From Methanobacteriota archaeon (GTDB lineage: Archaea > Halobacteriota > Methanosarcinia > Methanosarcinales > Methanosarcinaceae), in the NCBI GenBank assembly GCA_023399215.1, contig JAEWQJ010000031.1:67383-131382 (forward strand): a DNA stretch of 64,000 bases. The letters run 5' to 3'. The notes under the pieces were generated by a model. That model had not been told where the DNA came from. It did not search any database and worked only from the letters and a program-made list of their open reading frames with translations. Shown here piece after piece: positions 8,432-16,744 of the stretch (positions are counted from its first letter, which is position 1; each line of letters starts with the position of its first letter). Made by a program: the position numbers and the translations under genes.

Positions 8432-9568
8432 TTAATTTGTCTGACTGATTTGATCGTTTGTCACGTTATTATCAAGATATACTTTTGAATAAAATGTTTT
8501 TACCTCTTTGTCCAGGTCAATTTTCACTTTATCCGGATAAAGCACTTTTGCGGTCCACAAAAGTCCCATCAGTGATTGTGTCCGGTCAAGCATCTCGTAT
8601 TTTGTAGATGCGTAAACGCGCTTATTCTTTACGGCAGCAATATCTTTCCAGGCGTCTTTCGAGAGAATTTCATCACGACCTTTCGCAGTTTTAGTAATAA
8701 TAACATCTGGATTCCACTGATAGATTTGTTCCAGTGAGACCTGGATTTCTTCACTTGTATTGGTCGATTCCATTTGCGGATTTGCTTCCATGAAGCTTAT
8801 GCCTCCCGCCAAACTGATGATAGACGCCATAATGGTTCTGGACCCAACCGTCTTGGTGACATCTGGTTGCGCATAATATACTTTGAGCTTATCACTTTCA
8901 TTAATTTTCGAGGTTTGATCGGTAACCTTTTTGATGGTTTCATCCCAGTAATCCCCAAGCTCGTTTCCTTCTTTTTCATTTCCAACAATTTTACCGATTA
9001 ATCTCCATGAATCTGCAATCTCTTCAAGCGTATCTTTTGACGCAGCAATGAATGGAATGCCAACTTTTTTTTGTTCTGATTCAATTTTCGTATCCTTTGT
9101 TAACGTTATTACTACTTGTGGACTGACTGCCAAAAGATCTTCTATGTTCATGTCACTGTGGAATTCTCCATTAATCGGAAGAGCCAGCAGCCTCTTTTCT
9201 TCATCAGCTGACATAAATTCTAGTCGTTCAGTAAACTGCTTGTCCGCACTCACAAGCTTTTCCGGCGCCAGCCTCCATACCATTTGGCACGGTATCGGAT
9301 GTAACACTGAAATCCTGGTAATATCAGCAGGCAAAGTGATTTTTCTACCTGCTAAATCGGTAATTACCCGAGTATCTGACACTACAGTATCCGACATTGT
9401 TGTTTCTTGCTCAATATTTGTTGCAGCAGTTATCTCAGCTTTGGGATTTGATGTCGTATCCATAACATCGTTTGTTTTCTGTGAACATCCACTTACAAGA
9501 AGTATGGATAGTGTTATTACCAGACACAGCACGATAAGCAAACTTAATGGACTTTTTTTTGTTCTCAT
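8432..9568 (-). CDS. FecB/BtuF-type metal-complex binding lipoprotein
   Basis: The product is 378 residues. A signal sequence ends in the lipobox VSGC (Cys about 28), followed by a Ser/Thr-rich linker and then a class III (TroA-like) binding fold. The start of the fold is the signature ITDLAGRKITLPADITRI. The C-terminal lobe has WNPDVIIT, NKRVYAST and GLLWTAKVLYPDKV. Family members deliver siderophores, cobalamin, haem, or in the MolA branch molybdate, to FecCD-type importers. A Mo-box-like site sits in its duplicated promoter. The permease/ATPase pair about 700 bases away on the other strand is the obvious partner. The ligand is unknown. Confidence 0.85.
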   Translation of the reverse strand: MRTKKSPLSLLIVLCLVITLSILLVSGCSQKTNDVMDTTSNPKAEITAATNIEQETTMSDTVVSDTRVITDLAGRKITLPADITRISVLHPIPCQMVWRLAPEKLVSADKQFTERLEFMSADEEKRLLALPINGEFHSDMNIEDLLAVSPQVVITLTKDTKIESEQKKVGIPFIAASKDTLEEIADSWRLIGKIVGNEKEGNELGDYWDETIKKVTDQTSKINESDKLKVYYAQPDVTKTVGSRTIMASIISLAGGISFMEANPQMESTNTSEEIQVSLEQIYQWNPDVIITKTAKGRDEILSKDAWKDIAAVKNKRVYASTKYEMLDRTQSLMGLLWTAKVLYPDKVKIDLDKEVKTFYSKVYLDNNVTNDQISQTN

Positions 9569-9589
9569 CTTGATATCCCTTCAATATTT

Positions 9590-9835
9590 TTTGAGTCCAT
9601 CCCAAAACTTACGATTTACTTCTTTGGATACTAATTTTAAATTTCATGCTACAGTTAGTATGTTATATGTTCTACAGGACATAACAAATATTATCTTTAA
9701 TTAATACAGAAATCAATTACCGATTATCTCATATATATAGTTATTTCATAAATTGACCTTTCAAGTTTTCAGTTGAAATATGCTATTCAGAAGGAAGATA
9801 TGAATAAATCACAAAAAAGAAATGGCTGCAGGGAT
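9590..9835. repeat. direct repeat copy 2 (duplicated promoter/leader)
   Basis: Second copy of the segment at 8096-8345, with scattered substitutions. The operator half ACATAAC is better preserved here than in copy 1. Confidence 0.75.
9664..9685. promoter_or_regulatory. Mo-box-like palindrome upstream of binding lipoprotein
   Basis: The sequence is TATATGT, eight bases, ACATAAC. On the minus strand it follows the AT-rich GATAATATTT element by a few bases, the same geometry as at the other sites. Confidence 0.6.
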
Positions 9836-10010
9836 CAAAAGCAAAAAAGAGATAGCAGCCGGATTAAAAAAGAACATCCCTTTCCAACTGAGGTGCTTCT
9901 TTTAACTCTTTTTTATTCGCTCGAAGGCACGGTAAGAAAGCGAGTTCATAGCAAACTATTTATACTATTGTATAGGAAATTGATTACTGCTATTTTAGCA
10001 TATATAATTT

Positions 10011-10032
10011 GTTATGTTTAATCAAACATAAC
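10011..10032. promoter_or_regulatory. Mo-box-like palindrome upstream of permease-nifV operon
   Basis: GTTATGT and ACATAAC flank eight bases, and the inner bases extend the dyad to nine-base arms. A TATA-like CATATATAATT lies directly upstream (10000-10010), so the palindrome overlaps the predicted start of transcription of the plus-strand operon. It is nearly identical to the site in front of vnfH. Confidence 0.75.
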
Positions 10033-10252
10033 GCCTACGAAAAGTTCAAAGAAATTCAAATTGAGAAATAAACAGTATAGGAGAAATCAAAATAAAACAC
10101 CAAAATAAAACACACAAAATTCACATAGTCAAATAGAAAACCAGTAGTTGAAGCCTCAAACTAGCTACAATTTGAACTCAATGAGCAAGCTTGAAAAAGA
10201 TACTCCGAAAGAAAACACGGATAATTTGTAAACGTTTGGTGTGGAAAGAATA

Positions 10253-11284
10253 ATGGATAGGCGAATAAACAGGGAAACCATTAGAAATATATCTTTAACA
10301 ACCACATTGATTGTACTCCCAATACTTTTGTTTTTTGGATCTTTTATGATTGGCAGATATCCAGTATCTCCTATGGAGGTCATACTGGCTATTGTATCGG
10401 TTTTTGCGCCTATCACCACAAATTTGGATTCAACCATTTATACAGTAGTTTGGGATATACGTCTGCCACGTATAATAGCTGCGATGATTGTGGGTGCGGC
10501 CCTCTCAATCTCAGGGGCTTCTTTTCAGGGAACCTTCCAGAACCCACTGGTCTCTCCAGATATCCTGGGTGTCTCATCAGGTGCAGGTTTCGGAGCTGCA
10601 ATAGCTATTTTGTTCAGTTTTTCCGCAGTAATGATTCAGGCTACAGCCTTTTTATTCGGTCTCGTTGCAGTTATCCTCACTTACTCTCTCAGCAAAAGAC
10701 TTAGGGGTAATACTATTTTGGTGATGGTATTGGGAGGGATAGCTATCGCAGCACTCTTTTCTGCTCTCATTTCGTGTATCAAATACCTTGCAGATCCTGA
10801 CAGCAAACTGCCAGAAATAGTATACTGGCTTATGGGTAGCCTCTCTGCAGTTAACAGTAACAGCGTCTTGATGATAGTAGGGCCTGCTCTGATCGGATTT
10901 ACAGCACTACTGCTTATTGGATGGAGAATTAACGTTCTTTCAATGGGAGACGATGAAGCGCGTTCACTGGGCGTAAACACAGAAAAAATGAGATTGCTGG
11001 TAATTTTTTGCTGTACGTTCTTAACAGCCTCCGCTGTAAGCATAAGTGGCATCATTGGCTGGGTGGGTCTTGTAATACCTCACGCAGCCAGGATGATCGT
11101 GGGCCCGGATCACAGAAAGCTTTTGCCTGCAAGCATTTCACTGGGGGCTACTTTCCTTCTGCTGGTTGATGATGTGTGCAGAACAGCCACATCCATTGAA
11201 GTTCCTCTGGGAATACTAACAGCCATAATAGGAGCACCCGTTTTCATATACTTACTCCAAAAAGGCTACGAGGGATGGTCATGA
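10253..11284 (+). CDS. FecCD/BtuC-type ABC permease
   Basis: The polytopic protein is about 343 residues, the usual length of this family, with some 8-10 hydrophobic helices. It carries the conserved DIRLPRI...GAALSISGASFQGTFQNPLVSPDILG signature and the cytoplasmic loop GxxxxxRxLGVN...GWVGLVIPH typical of FecCD/BtuC/MolB permeases. It would form the membrane channel of an importer for a metal chelate, cobalamin or oxyanion. The ATG used follows GGAAAG at short spacing. A GTG four codons earlier lacks a ribosome site. It overlaps the ATPase gene by ATGA and is first in an operon with nifV-omega and nifV-alpha under a Mo-box-like site. Vanadate or molybdate uptake is my inference. Confidence 0.87.
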   Translation: MDRRINRETIRNISLTTTLIVLPILLFFGSFMIGRYPVSPMEVILAIVSVFAPITTNLDSTIYTVVWDIRLPRIIAAMIVGAALSISGASFQGTFQNPLVSPDILGVSSGAGFGAAIAILFSFSAVMIQATAFLFGLVAVILTYSLSKRLRGNTILVMVLGGIAIAALFSALISCIKYLADPDSKLPEIVYWLMGSLSAVNSNSVLMIVGPALIGFTALLLIGWRINVLSMGDDEARSLGVNTEKMRLLVIFCCTFLTASAVSISGIIGWVGLVIPHAARMIVGPDHRKLLPASISLGATFLLLVDDVCRTATSIEVPLGILTAIIGAPVFIYLLQKGYEGWS

Positions 11285-12090
11285 GCAATATTATGGATAT
11301 TAGGGATGCAGAGTTCTCTTACAACGGAAAGAAAGACGTCTTCAAAAACGTGAACCTCTCAGTTGAGAAGGGGGACGTCTTATGTATTCTGGGGCCTAAC
11401 GGAACCGGAAAATCGACTTTAATCAAATGTATGAACAGCCTGCTTAAACTGAAAAGCGGCGAGATATTACTGAAAAATAAGAGTATTTATTCAATGAAAG
11501 AAACCGAACTTGCAAAAATCATTGGATATATCCCGCAATCAAATAGTTCAATTTTTGCGTTTTCAGTTCTCGATATAGTTCTGATGGGCAGAACTCCACA
11601 TTTGAGTTTAACATCTGTTCCTGGTAAAAATGATTACAAAATTGCTGAAAAGGCTCTGGAAGGTCTTGGAATCTTACATCTAAAAAATAAAATATACACT
11701 GAGATCAGTGGTGGTGAAAGACAGCTTGTTTTAATGGCAAGAGCAATAGCTCAACAGCCCGAAATCCTCCTCCTCGACGAACCAACTTCCCATCTGGATT
11801 TTGGAAACCAGATACGAACGCTCAAAGTCATAAAAGAATTGTCTAACACTGGACTATCGGTTGTAATGACTTCACATTTTCCAGATCATGCCTTCTTATC
11901 CTGTAATAAGGTAGCTATCATGAATCAGGGCACAATTATGGAAATAGGAAAACCGGAAATTGTTGTCACTGAACATAATATGAAACAGGCCTATGGAGTA
12001 GATGTCAAAATTCTAGATGTAAATGAGCATAGAAGGGCATGCATACCTATGCAAATACAACAACAGCATGTGGATGCAGGATTTTCCTGA
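11281..12090 (+). CDS. ABC importer ATPase, FecE/BtuD type
   Basis: This is the nucleotide-binding subunit that powers the preceding permease. It has Walker A GPNGTGKST, the Q-loop IPQ, the signature ISGGERQLVLMARAI, Walker B ILLLDEPTSHLD and the switch His in MTSHFPDHA. Length about 269 residues. The ATG at the ATGA overlap, with GAGGG six bases upstream, is preferred over the ATG two codons earlier. The C-terminal tail has EHRRACIPMQ and a His/Gln-rich end. It pairs with either lipoprotein in this island. Confidence 0.9.
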   Translation: MSNIMDIRDAEFSYNGKKDVFKNVNLSVEKGDVLCILGPNGTGKSTLIKCMNSLLKLKSGEILLKNKSIYSMKETELAKIIGYIPQSNSSIFAFSVLDIVLMGRTPHLSLTSVPGKNDYKIAEKALEGLGILHLKNKIYTEISGGERQLVLMARAIAQQPEILLLDEPTSHLDFGNQIRTLKVIKELSNTGLSVVMTSHFPDHAFLSCNKVAIMNQGTIMEIGKPEIVVTEHNMKQAYGVDVKILDVNEHRRACIPMQIQQQHVDAGFS

Positions 12091-12173
12091 CTTTTGAAAG
12101 ATTAAAGTTTCTTATTTACTCACTTAACCAAATATCAATCCAGGTTAAATTACATATCGGGAAAGGAATTGAA

Positions 12174-13322
12174 TTGAAGGAAAACAATAAAATTTCAATT
12201 GTGGATTATACAATAAACGAGATACTACGCCTTAGATTTAATGATCCTGCCGATTTTAAGTTTATTCTGTCTGTTTTAAAGAAGTATTCACTGGACGTGG
12301 CAGATATTTCTTTGAATAGTTTCGAGACAAACATGGTCAAATTTAAGACCGATGACCTTTTGGATAATTTAAGATGCAGAGTGGAATGTTCAGAGCAAGA
12401 GGTATACAAGGCGAAAAAGCTCGGTTTTTCAAAAATAGTAATCAATATTTCTCTTGATTCGTTTGCCTCCATACACGATAAACTTAAACTAACTGAACAT
12501 GTACTGCAAACAGTTTATAGTAATGATCAGGAAATTTATCTAAGTATTGATAATGCGCTGGAATTCCCGGTAGAAGAAGTAAATATAGTAGATATATTAG
12601 ATCCCTTCATTGCTAAGTACGGGATAAAAAGGTTGATACTGGGCGATGTAAACGGGAAAATGGACCCCTTCACTACTTATAATAAACTTAATCTTTTCAC
12701 GAATATGGCTCAATGTCCTGTTGAATACATGGGATGCAATAATTATGGGATGGCTACTGCCAATACGCTTTCAGCATTAAGGGCAGGCGTTGAGTATGTC
12801 GCAACGTCAGTTAGCAGTATTGGGATTCCAGGAGTAGCAGCCATGGAAGAGGTCTTAATGGCAGCAAGGCATTTGTGGAAAAATGAACAGGTGCCGAATG
12901 GTTATACTATTGCTGCAGACTGTGAGAACATTTTACGCAGGGCTGGTATTATATTGCCCGGAGAAAAAGCCATTATAGGAAAAAATGTATTCGCACACGA
13001 ATCCGGTATCCATGTTGACGGTGTTATCAAAAATCCAAATTTATATGAAGCGATCAAACCTGAAGAGGTTGGTCTAAGCAGGTTTTTAGTGATCGGAAAA
13101 CACTCAGGAACAGCATCCTTAACACAAAAACTTCGACAACTGGATCTGCCCTTGAGTTCGCAGGAAGCAGCTACACTGCTTGATAAAGTGAGACATACAG
13201 CGATTCTGCAAAAAAAACCGGTGACAGATACTCAACTTAAAACTCTTTATAATTTACATATGGAATCGATAAAAGAATCTAATGTTCACTTATCAATTGA
13301 AGGAGAAATCTCCTGTGATTAG
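12174..13322 (+). CDS. nifV-omega: homocitrate synthase, omega (C-terminal-type) subunit
   Basis: The C-terminal two thirds match the NifV/isopropylmalate-synthase family: LGDVNGKMDPFTTYNKL, then a barrel segment GCNNYGMATANTLSALRAG, then the C-terminal subdomain with HESGIHVDGV and GKHSGTASL. The barrel is degenerate: the catalytic opening DTTLRDGEQ is replaced by VDYTINEI, and the HxH of the metal site reads M-G-C. It is therefore probably inactive alone and works with the alpha subunit encoded next. The same split and order occur in Clostridium pasteurianum nifV-omega/nifV-alpha. Homocitrate is the organic ligand of the nitrogenase cofactor. The start is taken as TTG with AAAGGAA six bases upstream; the longer frame would overlap the ATPase gene. 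Confidence 0.8.
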   Translation: MKENNKISIVDYTINEILRLRFNDPADFKFILSVLKKYSLDVADISLNSFETNMVKFKTDDLLDNLRCRVECSEQEVYKAKKLGFSKIVINISLDSFASIHDKLKLTEHVLQTVYSNDQEIYLSIDNALEFPVEEVNIVDILDPFIAKYGIKRLILGDVNGKMDPFTTYNKLNLFTNMAQCPVEYMGCNNYGMATANTLSALRAGVEYVATSVSSIGIPGVAAMEEVLMAARHLWKNEQVPNGYTIAADCENILRRAGIILPGEKAIIGKNVFAHESGIHVDGVIKNPNLYEAIKPEEVGLSRFLVIGKHSGTASLTQKLRQLDLPLSSQEAATLLDKVRHTAILQKKPVTDTQLKTLYNLHMESIKESNVHLSIEGEISCD

Positions 13323-14178
13323 AAATGAAGGCTTTGAAATCATTGACACCACATTGCGTGATGGGGAACAATCTGCAGGTGTTGTGTTTTCGGTTGAAGA
13401 AAGAATGAATATAATTTCAGCTTTAGATAAAGCAAAAGTGAAATGGATTGAGGCTGGAATTCCTGCTATGGGCAAACAGGAATGTGAAGATCTAAAACTA
13501 ATACTCGACCTGCCGATAAAATCGAACCTCATCGCATGGAACAGAGCAAATTTAGAGGATTTAAAGGCGTCTATTGATTGCGGATTTAAATTTGTTCATG
13601 TGTCTTTACCGGTATCCGATCTGCATATCGAACATAAACTCCAAAAAAGCCGAACCTGGGTGCTGGATCAATTGAAAAAATGCATGGAATATCTCCAAAA
13701 CTATGGGGTAACGATTATTGTAGGAGCTGAAGATGCGTCACGAGCAGACCCAGAATTTTTGCTTCAATATGCAGATATTGCAGCTTCTTACGATGCAATA
13801 AGAATCCGATATTCGGATACCGTAGGATGCCTGGACCATTTTACTACATATCGCAAAATCAAAGAAATTACAGAGCGTAGTCCTCTTCCTGTTGAAATTC
13901 ATGCGCATAATGATTTCGGTCTGGCCGTAGCAAATACCATGGCAGCATATAAAGCGGGAGCAAAGTTTGCAAGTGTAACCGTAACAGGGCTCGGAGAGCG
14001 TGCTGGAAATGCCTCAATGGAAGAGACAGCATTTTCATTAAAACGTTTTTACAATTACGATTGTGAGATTGAGCTTGAAGCTTTGCCTTCTCTGGCTGAA
14101 ATGGTCTCAAAAGCTAGCGAAAGGACATTGTTTCCATATAAGCCATTAGTAGGGTCGTTAGCGTCTAATCTGCTTTAG
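13315..14178 (+). CDS. nifV-alpha: homocitrate synthase, alpha (catalytic) subunit
   Basis: A TIM-barrel acyltransferase domain of about 288 residues that lacks the C-terminal subdomain of full-length NifV. It retains IDTTLRDGEQSAG at the N-terminus (catalytic Arg-Asp pair), the metal-binding HAHNDFGLAVANT, and GLGERAGNASMEE. It condenses acetyl-CoA with 2-oxoglutarate to homocitrate, with the omega subunit supplying the missing subdomain (by analogy with C. pasteurianum). The GTG start is preceded by AAGGAG at nine bases and overlaps the end of nifV-omega by eight bases, which points to translational coupling and equimolar synthesis. It runs convergently into the hacB/leuD-like gene. Confidence 0.85.
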   Translation: MIRNEGFEIIDTTLRDGEQSAGVVFSVEERMNIISALDKAKVKWIEAGIPAMGKQECEDLKLILDLPIKSNLIAWNRANLEDLKASIDCGFKFVHVSLPVSDLHIEHKLQKSRTWVLDQLKKCMEYLQNYGVTIIVGAEDASRADPEFLLQYADIAASYDAIRIRYSDTVGCLDHFTTYRKIKEITERSPLPVEIHAHNDFGLAVANTMAAYKAGAKFASVTVTGLGERAGNASMEETAFSLKRFYNYDCEIELEALPSLAEMVSKASERTLFPYKPLVGSLASNLL

Positions 14179-14269
14179 GCATACTATAATATTTTAGGCA
14201 CAATATGATCTGCTTTAGGTACAATATAATCTAGAGTCTTTCGATTAACTCCATACATTTTTCTTTAAA

Positions 14270-14785
14270 TTAATCTGGTAACACTTTTTTGTTTTGCTCG
14301 CTCTGGAGTTTTTTTCTGTGGGCCACAAGCCCACCATCATTAAGTATCTCAAGCAGGAAATCCGGCAGTTTATTTCCCTTGAACGTGCCTTTGTCTGAGA
14401 CTGTAACTTCACCTTTGGCCAGATCAACTTTAACTTTATCTTCTTCCTGGCACTCGATATCAACTTCTATGAGAGGTATCCCGATATTGATTGCATTTCT
14501 GAAAAAGATCCTTGCAAAAGACTTTGCTATAACACATGACACTCCTGCATATTTCAAGGCAAGAGGAGCCTGCTCTCTTGAAGATCCACAGCCGAAGTTA
14601 GTGCCTGCAACAATGATATCTCCAAACCTGAACTTTTTTGTGAACTCCGGGTCAATTCCTTCCATTGCATGAGCTGCAAAGATCTGTACATCTTTGCTCC
14701 GCAAATACTTACCCGGGATTATTTCATCAGTATTAACGTTGTTTCCGTATTTCCAGACCCGGCCTATAATAAGACTCACAGTCAC
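14270..14785 (-). CDS. homoaconitase / isopropylmalate dehydratase small subunit
   Basis: The 171-residue swivel-domain protein has GNNVNTDEIIPGKYL, the GTNFGCGSSREQAP motif and ARIFFRNAINIGIP. It would partner a large Fe-S subunit encoded elsewhere. The substrate loop reads YLRS. In characterised methanogen enzymes, YLRT marks homoaconitase (coenzyme B pathway) and YLVx marks isopropylmalate isomerase, so a homoaconitase-type role is suggested but not proven. The start is GTG preceded by AGGTGAGG. It sits at the end of the minus-strand vnf run after a hairpin and a 21-base repeat, and probably has its own promoter. Confidence 0.8.
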   Translation of the reverse strand: MTVSLIIGRVWKYGNNVNTDEIIPGKYLRSKDVQIFAAHAMEGIDPEFTKKFRFGDIIVAGTNFGCGSSREQAPLALKYAGVSCVIAKSFARIFFRNAINIGIPLIEVDIECQEEDKVKVDLAKGEVTVSDKGTFKGNKLPDFLLEILNDGGLVAHRKKLQSEQNKKVLPD

Positions 14786-14828
14786 ACCTCACCTGAAAAG
14801 TAATTTTCGTTAATGTTTCAATAATTTC

Positions 14829-14870
14829 GTAGCTGTTCACTTATTTACTGTAGCTGTTCACTTGTTTACT
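14829..14870. repeat. 21-bp tandem duplication
   Basis: The unit GTAGCTGTTCACTTRTTTACT occurs twice with one difference. It lies in the promoter region of the dehydratase small-subunit gene, so it could be a duplicated regulatory site. Confidence 0.8.
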
Positions 14871-14897
14871 TATTCTGAGATCTTGAACACAAAGCTA

Positions 14898-14927
14898 AAG
14901 GCTGAGTTGTTTAATTATCTCAGCCTT
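14898..14927 (-). terminator. stem-loop 3' of binding-lipoprotein gene
   Basis: AAGGCTGAG and CTCAGCCTT form a perfect nine-base stem with a 12-base loop. It lies about 50 bases downstream of the minus-strand lipoprotein stop. A long U-tract is missing, so processing or termination are both possible. Confidence 0.5.
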
Positions 14928-14979
14928 ACAAAACAACTTGAGACCTCTAAAAAACCAAAGTTTTCACTAAAGTCTCTGA

Positions 14980-16119
14980 TTAATCTGGAGCCTGTGCATT
15001 CAAAATTTTTTGAACATCCTCATCTGTAAGCTCATAATCAAAAAAGGTCTTGTAGAACCACTTTGTTTCATTATTTATATCAATGGATTGAAACATATCC
15101 GGGTTGATGGTTTTTGCAGCCCATTGAATCTGAAGCGCTTCTTCTGCTCCGGCCCGACTCCATATAAATGCTCCCTCCGGATTTAGATATACCCTGTTAT
15201 TTTGAACTGCTTTAACTTTCTTCCAGGACTCGCTATTCATTATCTTCTCTTTTTCTTCAGATTTGGCGTTCACACCAAGAATAATTACATCAGGATTCCA
15301 CTTCAATATTTGTTCCATTGAAACTTCCTGCATAATACCACCCTTTACTTCTTCAGCAGCATTGATGCCTCCTGCAGCTTCAATCCAATCACTTATGATA
15401 TTTCCACCGCCATCTACGCACAAAGGTGATAGTGATACGAGATGGAGAACTTTTGGCCTTTCGTCGTAAGGTATTCTGGATGAAATATTTCTTACCGATT
15501 CTAATTTGCTATCCAGATATGCATTATATTTCTGTGAACGTTCTAAAGCCTCTTCGTCTCCCAAAACATTCGCGGTATCTGAAAAACATTTTTTCATAGA
15601 ATCAAAATCTGTAAAACTTACCTCTACAACAGGAACTCCAAGAGCGGATACTTTCTCGATATTTTTATCTCTACTTGGCATGAAAACAACATCTGGCTTG
15701 GTAGCAAGCAAAGCTTCCACATCATATGTTGGGCTGAGTGTTACAGCATTATAATAAGCCGGACAAACTTTATACGCCCACGGCCTTGTTTTGGGACTGA
15801 ACATAGTTGCAACAATCCTGTCATCAGCTCCAAGCATAGCCAGCACTTCATTATGTCCCATCCATGTATCTGCAACTCTTCCTACTTTTAAAGGAACTGT
15901 TACTTGTCTGCCTGCCGAATCAGTAACAATTCTAGTTTCCCCACTTTTATCGTCTGAAGTGGAGACGTTTGTTTCATTTTCCACATTTTTATCGTTTGAA
16001 GTGGATACCTCTGTAGTATTATCCTGTGCCACCTGACTGATTTTTTCTCCCGTACAGCCGGTGAAAACTAATACTGCCGTGATTGCAACAAATAGAATAA
16101 CTATTGTTTTATTGTTCAT
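14980..16119 (-). CDS. FecB/BtuF-type binding lipoprotein, vnf operon
   Basis: The 379-residue product has a signal peptide ending in the lipobox FTGC and a Thr/Asn/Ser-rich linker with two NVSTSDDKSGE-like repeats. A TroA-type binding fold follows, starting RIVTDSAGRQVTVPLKVGRV and ending with WNPDVIILG, NRVYLNPEG and IQWAAKTINPDMF. It lies 135 bases after the NifX-like gene on the same strand, so it is likely the distal gene of the vnf run. It would capture a ligand outside the membrane for the FecCD-type importer of this island. A vanadium or molybdenum species is my inference. The ATG follows GAGGTACC. Confidence 0.85.
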   Translation of the reverse strand: MNNKTIVILFVAITAVLVFTGCTGEKISQVAQDNTTEVSTSNDKNVENETNVSTSDDKSGETRIVTDSAGRQVTVPLKVGRVADTWMGHNEVLAMLGADDRIVATMFSPKTRPWAYKVCPAYYNAVTLSPTYDVEALLATKPDVVFMPSRDKNIEKVSALGVPVVEVSFTDFDSMKKCFSDTANVLGDEEALERSQKYNAYLDSKLESVRNISSRIPYDERPKVLHLVSLSPLCVDGGGNIISDWIEAAGGINAAEEVKGGIMQEVSMEQILKWNPDVIILGVNAKSEEKEKIMNSESWKKVKAVQNNRVYLNPEGAFIWSRAGAEEALQIQWAAKTINPDMFQSIDINNETKWFYKTFFDYELTDEDVQKILNAQAPD

Positions 16120-16254
16120 CCAGGTACCTCTTTTTATTTTTAGAATACAGCAATAATTTTCCAGTCAAATATTAGTGGCAGAGGTACTCTTGACATAGCA
16201 TCCGCTATCATCAAAAAGATACTTCTTAATATGGCAGCTTATTACTGTCTGGAA

Positions 16255-16719
16255 TCAGGAAAAATTATTGATTTTAAATGATGCTGTGGGATGTAGGCTA
16301 ATTTTTTTCATTTGTTTTTGCTTCCTCATGGTTTGCAAATATTTCAATCCCCTCTCAACGGTGTAACAATATTCAATGCACTCGATTCCGAATTCTCCAA
16401 GCTTTTTTTGTGCACCCAGGCCTATTTTCATAGAAAGTACAGCATCACAATCAGAAATAGTTTCTATTGCTTCTTTTTTCCCATGGGATTGATTGTTAAG
16501 CTCGTTACCTCCATTGCAGTACTTCTTTGTCGAGCGTGTCTCGAGAAACTTATAATCCTCACCATTAATCTCAAAAATCATAAAATCGGTTGTTTGCCCA
16601 AAGTGCTGGTCAACAAGTTTTCCACTTTTTGAAGTAACTGCCACCTTGAATTTTTCAGAGCTCTGGTTTTCTACCTCATTTAAAGTTGTACATTCAGTGT
16701 CCATATTACAAGTGTCCAT
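16255..16719 (-). CDS. NifX/NafY-like nitrogenase cofactor-binding protein
   Basis: Residues about 20-125 form the dinitrogenase iron-molybdenum cofactor biosynthesis fold (NifX/NifB-C family). It begins FKVAVTSKSGKLVDQHFGQTT and contains ISDCDAVLSMKIGLGAQKKLGEFGIEC. Members carry NifB-co or finished cofactor between assembly proteins. In this operon, next to vnfE and vnfN, it should handle the FeV-cofactor precursor (a VnfX role). The ATG chosen has GGAG eight bases upstream and starts 25 bases after the vnfN stop. A longer frame would overlap vnfN by 65 bases. The N-terminus has a repeated NMDTC word, from an ATATGGACACTTGTA duplication. Confidence 0.8.
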   Translation of the reverse strand: MDTCNMDTECTTLNEVENQSSEKFKVAVTSKSGKLVDQHFGQTTDFMIFEINGEDYKFLETRSTKKYCNGGNELNNQSHGKKEAIETISDCDAVLSMKIGLGAQKKLGEFGIECIEYCYTVERGLKYLQTMRKQKQMKKISLHPTASFKINNFS

Positions 16720-16744
16720 ATTACAAGCTCCATTTTTTAGCTGG

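Larger units (their letters stand above)
9569..10252. other. divergent promoter region, copy 2 of duplicated leader plus Mo-box
   Basis: This region between the lipoprotein gene and the permease gene contains two Mo-box-like palindromes, one for each direction. It also contains the second copy of the duplicated segment and a 220-base leader before the permease. Within that leader a 16-codon frame (10180-10230, starting MSKLEKD) exists but lacks a ribosome site. A lysine-rich frame at 9773-10021 overlaps the regulatory DNA and looks spurious. Confidence 0.6.

Noticed and set aside
9773..10021. 82-codon plus-strand frame between the lipoprotein and permease genes
   Set aside because: It overlaps the duplicated promoter segment and the operator, has a Lys/Arg-rich composition without family features, and copy 1 of the segment does not preserve the frame.
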